Shown piece by piece: positions 33,768-38,086 of a DNA stretch of 38,086 bases. The first letter of the stretch is position 1. Each line of letters begins with the position of its first letter. The notes beneath the pieces were generated by a model. That model did not search any database, was not told the DNA's origin, and was given only the letters and a program-made list of their open reading frames with translations. Origin of the DNA: a bacterium (GTDB taxonomy: Bacteria > Vulcanimicrobiota > Xenobia > Xenobiales > Xenobiaceae); contig JALHDH010000015.1 of NCBI GenBank assembly GCA_022839105.1, positions 11,355 to 49,440 on the forward strand, written 5' to 3'. The position numbers were made by a program, and so were the translations under genes.

Positions 33768-34684
33768 GGCCGACCTCGGCCGACGAGGTGGACGAAGAGC
33801 TCCTCGAGGCGATTGGACTTGTTCCGCAGGCTGATCACCTCCAGGCCGCAGGCCTCCAGGGCCGCGAAGACCTGGTTCAGGGTCAGGCCCCCGGGCACGT
33901 CGATCTCCAGGCGCTCGGGGTCGATCCGGCGGACCTGGAAAGCGGCGGGCAGTTCCTTGCCGGTGGCCGGTGCCGCCAGGTCCAGGACGAAGGTCTGCAC
34001 CTCCAGGCGCCGGACCAGATCCTGGATGGGACCCTGCTCGAGGATCCTGCCATGGTCGATGATGGCCAGGTTCCGGCAGAGCTGCTCGGCCTCCTCGAGA
34101 TAGTGCGTGGTCAGGATGATGGTGGTGCCCTTCTGGTTCAGTTCGGTCAGGATCTCCCAGAGGCCCCGGCGCAACTCGATGTCCACCCCGGCGGTGGGCT
34201 CGTCGAGGATCAGGAGCCTCGGGGAGTTCACCAGGGCGCGGGCCACCATCAGGCGGCGCTTCATCCCCCCGGAAAGGTGTCGGGCGATCTGGTGCATCTG
34301 GTCGCCCAGGCCCAGGCGTTCCAGGAGCTCCTGGGCCCGGGGCAGGGCCCGGGTCCGAGGGATTCCGTACAGGCCGGCCTGGAAGACCAGGATCTCCAGG
34401 GCCTTCTCGAAGACGTTGAAGTTGAACTCCTGGGGGACCACCCCCATCAGGGTCCTGGCCCTCTCCGGGTGGGCCCGGGCGTCCACTCCGAAGACGCGGA
34501 TCTCTCCCGCCGTGGGTCGGACCAGGTTGGTCAGGATCCCGATCAGGGTGGATTTGCCGGCGCCGTTCGGGCCCAGCAGGGCATGGAAATCCCCTTCCTC
34601 CACGTCCAGGTCGACCCCGCGCAGGGCCTCGACCCCGCCGGAGTAGGTCTTGGAGAGGTTGCGGATCTCAAGGGCGGTGCTCAT
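33764..34684 (-). CDS. ABC-2 type exporter ATPase (YadG-like)
   Basis: The 306-residue ATPase has Walker A GPNGAGKST near 38, the Q-loop VPQEFNFNVFEKA, the signature LSGGMKRRL near 140, Walker B LLILDEPTAG near 160 and the H-loop LTTHYLEEAEQL. A C-terminal extension of about 75 residues follows (LDLAAPATGKELPAAFQVRR), as in drug and polysaccharide exporter ATPases. The phenylalanine/asparagine-rich Q-loop EFNFNVFE is characteristic of the YadG group. The ATG at 34684 lies 40 bases after the PilB/GspE-like stop without a good ribosome site, so it may be read from the same transcript or have its own promoter. Confidence 0.93.
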   Translation of the reverse strand: MSTALEIRNLSKTYSGGVEALRGVDLDVEEGDFHALLGPNGAGKSTLIGILTNLVRPTAGEIRVFGVDARAHPERARTLMGVVPQEFNFNVFEKALEILVFQAGLYGIPRTRALPRAQELLERLGLGDQMHQIARHLSGGMKRRLMVARALVNSPRLLILDEPTAGVDIELRRGLWEILTELNQKGTTIILTTHYLEEAEQLCRNLAIIDHGRILEQGPIQDLVRRLEVQTFVLDLAAPATGKELPAAFQVRRIDPERLEIDVPGGLTLNQVFAALEACGLEVISLRNKSNRLEELFVHLVGRGRP

Positions 34685-34724
34685 CGGGCAGTCCCGGCGG
34701 TTTGCCGTGGACCGCCCGGTTCCT

Positions 34725-36530
34725 TCAGGAGGCGGAGCCCGGTTCCGGGTCGATGGCCCGCTCGGTCGAGGCCTCCAGGGCATCGCCCAGGGCGTGCAGA
34801 TCGTGCCCCTGGAGGCTTTCGACCTCTACGGTCACGGCGCGCAGGACCTCTTCGAGGGTGGTCCAGCCCATGCTGACCTTCTCCAGCCCATCGTCAAGCA
34901 GGGTGCGGATTCCCTCCGAGGCGGCGGCTCGGGAGATCCGGCGCTGGGAGGACTTGCGCAGGATCTGCTGCTTGATCCGACCGGTCATCGGCAGGACCTC
35001 GTACAGACCCAGCCTGCCCGAGAACCCCGTCATCCCGCACTTCTGGCAACCCTTGCCATGGTAGTAGGTGGCGGGCAGGGCGTGGTCGGTGGCCAGGCGC
35101 AGGAACTCCAGGCGCTCCTGGGCCGGGGCGGTCTCTTCGCGGCAGTGCTCGCAGATCCGCCGGACCAGCCTCTGGGCCACGACCGCCAGGAGGGAGGAGG
35201 CCACCAGATAGGGGACGATCCCCATGTGCCGCAGGCGGGTCAGCGTGGCCGGAGCCGAGTTCGTGTGCACGGTGGAGAGCACGAAGTGGCCGGTCTGGGC
35301 CGCCTGGAAGGCGATCTCGGCGGTCTCCAGGTCGCGGATCTCGCCGACCATGACGATGTCCGGGTCCTGGCGCAGGATCGAGCGCAGGGCCGAGGCGAAG
35401 GTCACCCCGGCCTTGTGGTTGACCTGGAGCTGGTTGACTCCGGCCAACTGGAACTCGATCGGGTCCTCGACGGTGACGATGTTGTCCGAGATCCGGTTGC
35501 GGACGTTCAGCGTTGCGTACAGGGTGGTCGTCTTGCCCGAGCCCGTCGGGCCGGTGATCAGGATCATGCCCTGGGGGTTCTCGGCCAGGTTCTGGTACAG
35601 GGCCAGGTGATCCGGCAGCATCCCCAATCCCGAGAGCTGCAGCAGGCCCACGTTCTTGTCCAGGATGCGCAGGACCGCCTTCTCGCCGTAATAGGTGGGC
35701 AGGGTGCTGACCCGCAGGTCCACCCAGCGCTGGCTCAGCCGGACCCGGCTGCGGCCGTCCTGAGGGCGTCGCCGCTCGGAGATGTCCATGCCCGAGGCCA
35801 GCTTGATCCGGGAGATCACCGCGTTCTGGATGGTCTTGGGAAGTTCCGCCATCGTCCGCAGGACCCCGTCCACGCGGTAGCGGACCCGCAGGTTGTTCTC
35901 GGTCGGCTCGACGTGGATGTCTGAGGCCTTGATCTCGATGGCCTCGACGATCAGGGCGTTGACCAGTTGGATGATGGGGGCGTCATGCTCGCCCAGGGTT
36001 CCTTCGCGAGGGGCCTCTTCGGTCTCCTCGTCGGGCATGACGAAGAGTTCGACCTCGGCCCCGGGCCGGGTCATCCCGTAGCGATCCAGGGCCTCGCTCA
36101 TGGCGGCCGCGCGGCCCTTGATGGCCTCCTGGATGTCGCCCCGGGGGGCCACCACGCGCTCGATGGGGCGCGAGGTGTGCATGCTGACCACGTCCTCGGC
36201 CGTGACGTCGAAGGGATCCGCCATGGCCAGCCGCAGCCTGCCGTCCGGGGTTTCGCCCAGGGGGACCACGCAGAAGTTGCTGGCCACCTCGGTGGGAAGC
36301 ATGGCCAGGGCCTCGGGTCGCACGTCTCCGGGGCGGATCCGCAGGAAGGGGACGCGGTAGAGATCCGCCATGAACGCGGCCAGGGTGATCTCGTCGATCA
36401 GCCCCCCCTCCACCAGGGCCTGCGCGATGGACATGCGCGAGTAGCGCGGGTCCTGCAGCACGGCCCGGATGGCCTCGGGTCGGACCAGGCCGGCCTCGAA
36501 AAGGCTGGCCAGGAGATCCTTGCGCTCCAT
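34725..36530 (-). CDS. Type II secretion/type IV pilus assembly motor ATPase (GspE/PilB family)
   Basis: This 601-residue hexameric motor drives pseudopilus or pilus assembly against a GspF/PilC platform. An N-terminal T2SSE-N/MshEN-like domain (about 1-130) may sense a nucleotide; its fit to the c-di-GMP MshEN motif is imperfect. The ATPase has the Asp box DIHVEP (204-209), Walker A GPTGSGKT (327-334), Walker B DIVMVGE near 391 and the His box STVHTNSA near 419. Four zinc cysteines are C460/C463 and C495/C498 (CEHC, CQKC), characteristic of assembly rather than PilT-type retraction ATPases. The C-terminal 50 residues extend past the usual end. GGAGG precedes the ATG, and only one base separates it from the upstream TAG. 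Confidence 0.96.
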   Translation of the reverse strand: MERKDLLASLFEAGLVRPEAIRAVLQDPRYSRMSIAQALVEGGLIDEITLAAFMADLYRVPFLRIRPGDVRPEALAMLPTEVASNFCVVPLGETPDGRLRLAMADPFDVTAEDVVSMHTSRPIERVVAPRGDIQEAIKGRAAAMSEALDRYGMTRPGAEVELFVMPDEETEEAPREGTLGEHDAPIIQLVNALIVEAIEIKASDIHVEPTENNLRVRYRVDGVLRTMAELPKTIQNAVISRIKLASGMDISERRRPQDGRSRVRLSQRWVDLRVSTLPTYYGEKAVLRILDKNVGLLQLSGLGMLPDHLALYQNLAENPQGMILITGPTGSGKTTTLYATLNVRNRISDNIVTVEDPIEFQLAGVNQLQVNHKAGVTFASALRSILRQDPDIVMVGEIRDLETAEIAFQAAQTGHFVLSTVHTNSAPATLTRLRHMGIVPYLVASSLLAVVAQRLVRRICEHCREETAPAQERLEFLRLATDHALPATYYHGKGCQKCGMTGFSGRLGLYEVLPMTGRIKQQILRKSSQRRISRAAASEGIRTLLDDGLEKVSMGWTTLEEVLRAVTVEVESLQGHDLHALGDALEASTERAIDPEPGSAS

Positions 36531-36531
36531 T

Positions 36532-38086
36532 CTACCTCCCCGGGGCCGGTCGGGAAGCGATCCCTCCGGCCGGCACGACCACCAGATTTTGCGAGCCCGC
36601 CGCAACCGGCATGGTTGCCAGGACCTCTCCCCGGGAGGGGTCGAGGACCAGGACGCAGGACGGGAGTCCCCCCAGGACCCAGAGCAGTTGGCTTCGGGGT
36701 CCGTTGGCCACTGCCCTCCACTCCTGCAGGGGGATCGTGAAGGGAAGCGTGCGGGTCTCCACCGCTTCGAGCCGGCCCTGCGCATCGAGGGCCCACAGGG
36801 CGTTCCCGGCGCGCAGCAGGCGGACGGCCGGCCGCTGGAGGGGCCAGGTCTCGATCTTCTCCAGGGTCAGCGCGTCCCGGATCTCGACCTCGGGCCGGGT
36901 CCGGTGGGCGACGTACAGCCGTCGGCCTCCCGGCGAGACGGCCAGGGCACCCGCTTCGGGCGCGGCGGCCCGGGCCATCAATCGCGTGGGCCTCAATCCC
37001 ATCACCGTGAGGTTCCCGGCGCTGGCCAGGTAGAGGACCGGGGAGGCCTCTTCTCCGTTGCGGTGCACTCCGAAGGCGATCTCCACCGGCGAGGCATCGA
37101 AGGCGACCAGGGCCTCGGAGCGGGCCGGGAGCATCGTCGGGACCCGCCTGCGGGGCTTGAGGTCCACCACCGTCAGGATCGAGCGCTGGGGGTGGATCAC
37201 GAAGAGCATGTCCCCTTCGGGGGTGATCTCCAGCTTCCGGGGGTCGGGGTCCAGGAGCATCTGGCCCCGGATTCGGCCGTGGCGGACGTCCAGCAGGGCC
37301 AGCCGGGCGGTCTGGGGCTGGGTGGCGTAGATCAGGTCGCCGTCCGGAGAGGCCGCGAGGTCTCCGGGGGCTTCTTCCAGGTCCAGCCGGGAGAGGGGCT
37401 GGCCCGTCAGGAGCGAGCGGAACTCGACGCCGCGCCCCCGCCCCATGGCGACGGCCGCCTCCAGGACCGGTCGGGGGGCGGGGCGCGTTCCCCACCAGGC
37501 CAGGCCTGCCAGCATCCCGAGCAGGAGCGCCAGCGCCAGGATCCCCGGCCAGCGGGAGGGCCTGGGGGCAGGCGAGCTGACCGGGGGAAGGTTCGGCGAG
37601 GCCCGCCGATCCCGAACGATGCGGGCGGGCTTGTCGCTGATCGGTCGCTCCAGGGCCTCGGCCATCTCGCCGAAGCTGCGGTAGGAACGGGCGGGATCGG
37701 CACCCTGACAGCGGGCGGCCAGCCACAGGAATTCTCCTGCGGCGGCGTCCGGCGAGAGTTGACCCAGGGTGAAGACCAGATCCCGCATGGCCGAAGCCAT
37801 GCGGGTGCCCTCGTCGGCGCTGGCCTCGGGCTGGTGGCTCAGGCCCATGGCGCGAAGCCGCAGGTTCCCCTCCGGCGTCAGCCACAGATCCGCCGGGCCC
37901 AGCCGGATCGGAAGCTGACCGCCCGAATCCCGGTGCAGCAGGTCCAGGCCATGACACAGGCGGGAAAGGACCCGGGCCACCCGGGCCACCGACCAGGGGG
38001 ACCAGGAGGGCCCCAGGGCCTTGGAGAGGGGATGTCCCGGTCCGGGGTGCTGGGCGACCAGGAAGCGGCCATCCAGGACCACGGTG
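36532..38086 (-). CDS. Pseudokinase-transmembrane-beta-propeller protein, 5' end outside window
   Basis: The visible 518 codons run off the right window edge; numbering here starts at the GTG at 38082. Residues about 1-147 look like the C-lobe of a Ser/Thr protein kinase, from a hinge-like GRFLVAQHPG to YRSFGEMAEAL. The catalytic loop reads IRLGPADLWL in place of HRDLKPxNILL, and DFG is AMG, so the kinase is catalytically dead as read. A Pro/Arg linker and one membrane helix (about 180-197) lead to about 310 residues of YVTN/WD-like propeller repeats (DLAASPDGDLIYATQP, LEITPEGDMLFVIHP, ALAVSPGGRRLYVAH). It directly precedes the motor ATPase gene. The N-lobe lies outside the window. Confidence 0.82.
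   Translation of the reverse strand, partial: TVVLDGRFLVAQHPGPGHPLSKALGPSWSPWSVARVARVLSRLCHGLDLLHRDSGGQLPIRLGPADLWLTPEGNLRLRAMGLSHQPEASADEGTRMASAMRDLVFTLGQLSPDAAAGEFLWLAARCQGADPARSYRSFGEMAEALERPISDKPARIVRDRRASPNLPPVSSPAPRPSRWPGILALALLLGMLAGLAWWGTRPAPRPVLEAAVAMGRGRGVEFRSLLTGQPLSRLDLEEAPGDLAASPDGDLIYATQPQTARLALLDVRHGRIRGQMLLDPDPRKLEITPEGDMLFVIHPQRSILTVVDLKPRRRVPTMLPARSEALVAFDASPVEIAFGVHRNGEEASPVLYLASAGNLTVMGLRPTRLMARAAAPEAGALAVSPGGRRLYVAHRTRPEVEIRDALTLEKIETWPLQRPAVRLLRAGNALWALDAQGRLEAVETRTLPFTIPLQEWRAVANGPRSQLLWVLGGLPSCVLVLDPSRGEVLATMPVAAGSQNLVVVPAGGIASRPAPGR

Noticed and set aside
1..38086. Mobile elements, tRNAs, rRNAs, CRISPR arrays or direct-repeat arrays
   Set aside because: No transposase, integrase, tRNA-like cloverleaf, rRNA core or regularly spaced repeat was recognised anywhere in the window.

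Overview
The window is a densely packed, GC-rich stretch of bacterial chromosome: 27 protein genes, short intergenic gaps, many 4-base start/stop overlaps, and several TTG or GTG starts. I see no tRNA, rRNA, CRISPR array, insertion sequence, phage gene or integration scar. Lipoprotein and Tat-type signals, a secreted GH3 glucosidase and a PilB/GspE-type ATPase suggest a free-living, probably diderm bacterium. FO synthase genes (cofG, cofH) restrict the possibilities, but I cannot name a phylum from sequence alone; Acidobacteriota, Myxococcota and Eremiobacterota-like lineages are guesses only.

Layout. 1-9 kb: the 3' part of dnaK; a convergent membrane-anchored spermidine-synthase-like protein; a divergent P-type cation ATPase followed by an exported M48 peptidase; a tandem UspA protein. 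8.8-13.6 kb: cofG-cofH on the minus strand, diverging from a small secreted protein plus ribD-ribA on the plus strand. RibA and RibD make the pathway that yields 5-amino-6-ribitylaminouracil, which CofH joins to tyrosine to build deazaflavin FO, so the two arms form one metabolic block. 13.6-16.6 kb: a four-gene minus-strand operon for a cobalamin/siderophore-type ABC importer with one unknown small protein. 16.8-18.9 kb: a Dam-like adenine methyltransferase overlapping a PD-(D/E)XK nuclease, a likely type II restriction-modification pair.

19-25 kb: an unusual subtilase without a signal peptide; a cation/proton antiporter fused to a PTS EIIA-like domain, coupled to a second tandem UspA protein; a Tat-exported putative zincin; a six-helix K+-channel-like protein. 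25-32 kb: a fusion of two FHA domains to a type II secretion/type IV pilus GspF/PilC platform protein; an amino-acid permease; a UPF0104-type flippase-like protein coupled to a GH3 beta-glucosidase. 31.7-38.1 kb, all minus strand: a degenerate-kinase/TM/beta-propeller protein (cut by the window edge), a PilB/GspE ATPase, an ABC-2 exporter pair and a beta-ketoacyl synthase III-like enzyme.

The most intriguing theme is a possible phospho-recognition-linked secretion or pilus machine. The platform protein carries two FHA domains, and the motor ATPase sits one base downstream of a pseudokinase fused through a membrane segment to a beta-propeller. The two parts lie about 8 kb apart, so their cooperation is inference. 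Convergent gene pairs also share compact hairpins, often built around the stop codons of both genes.
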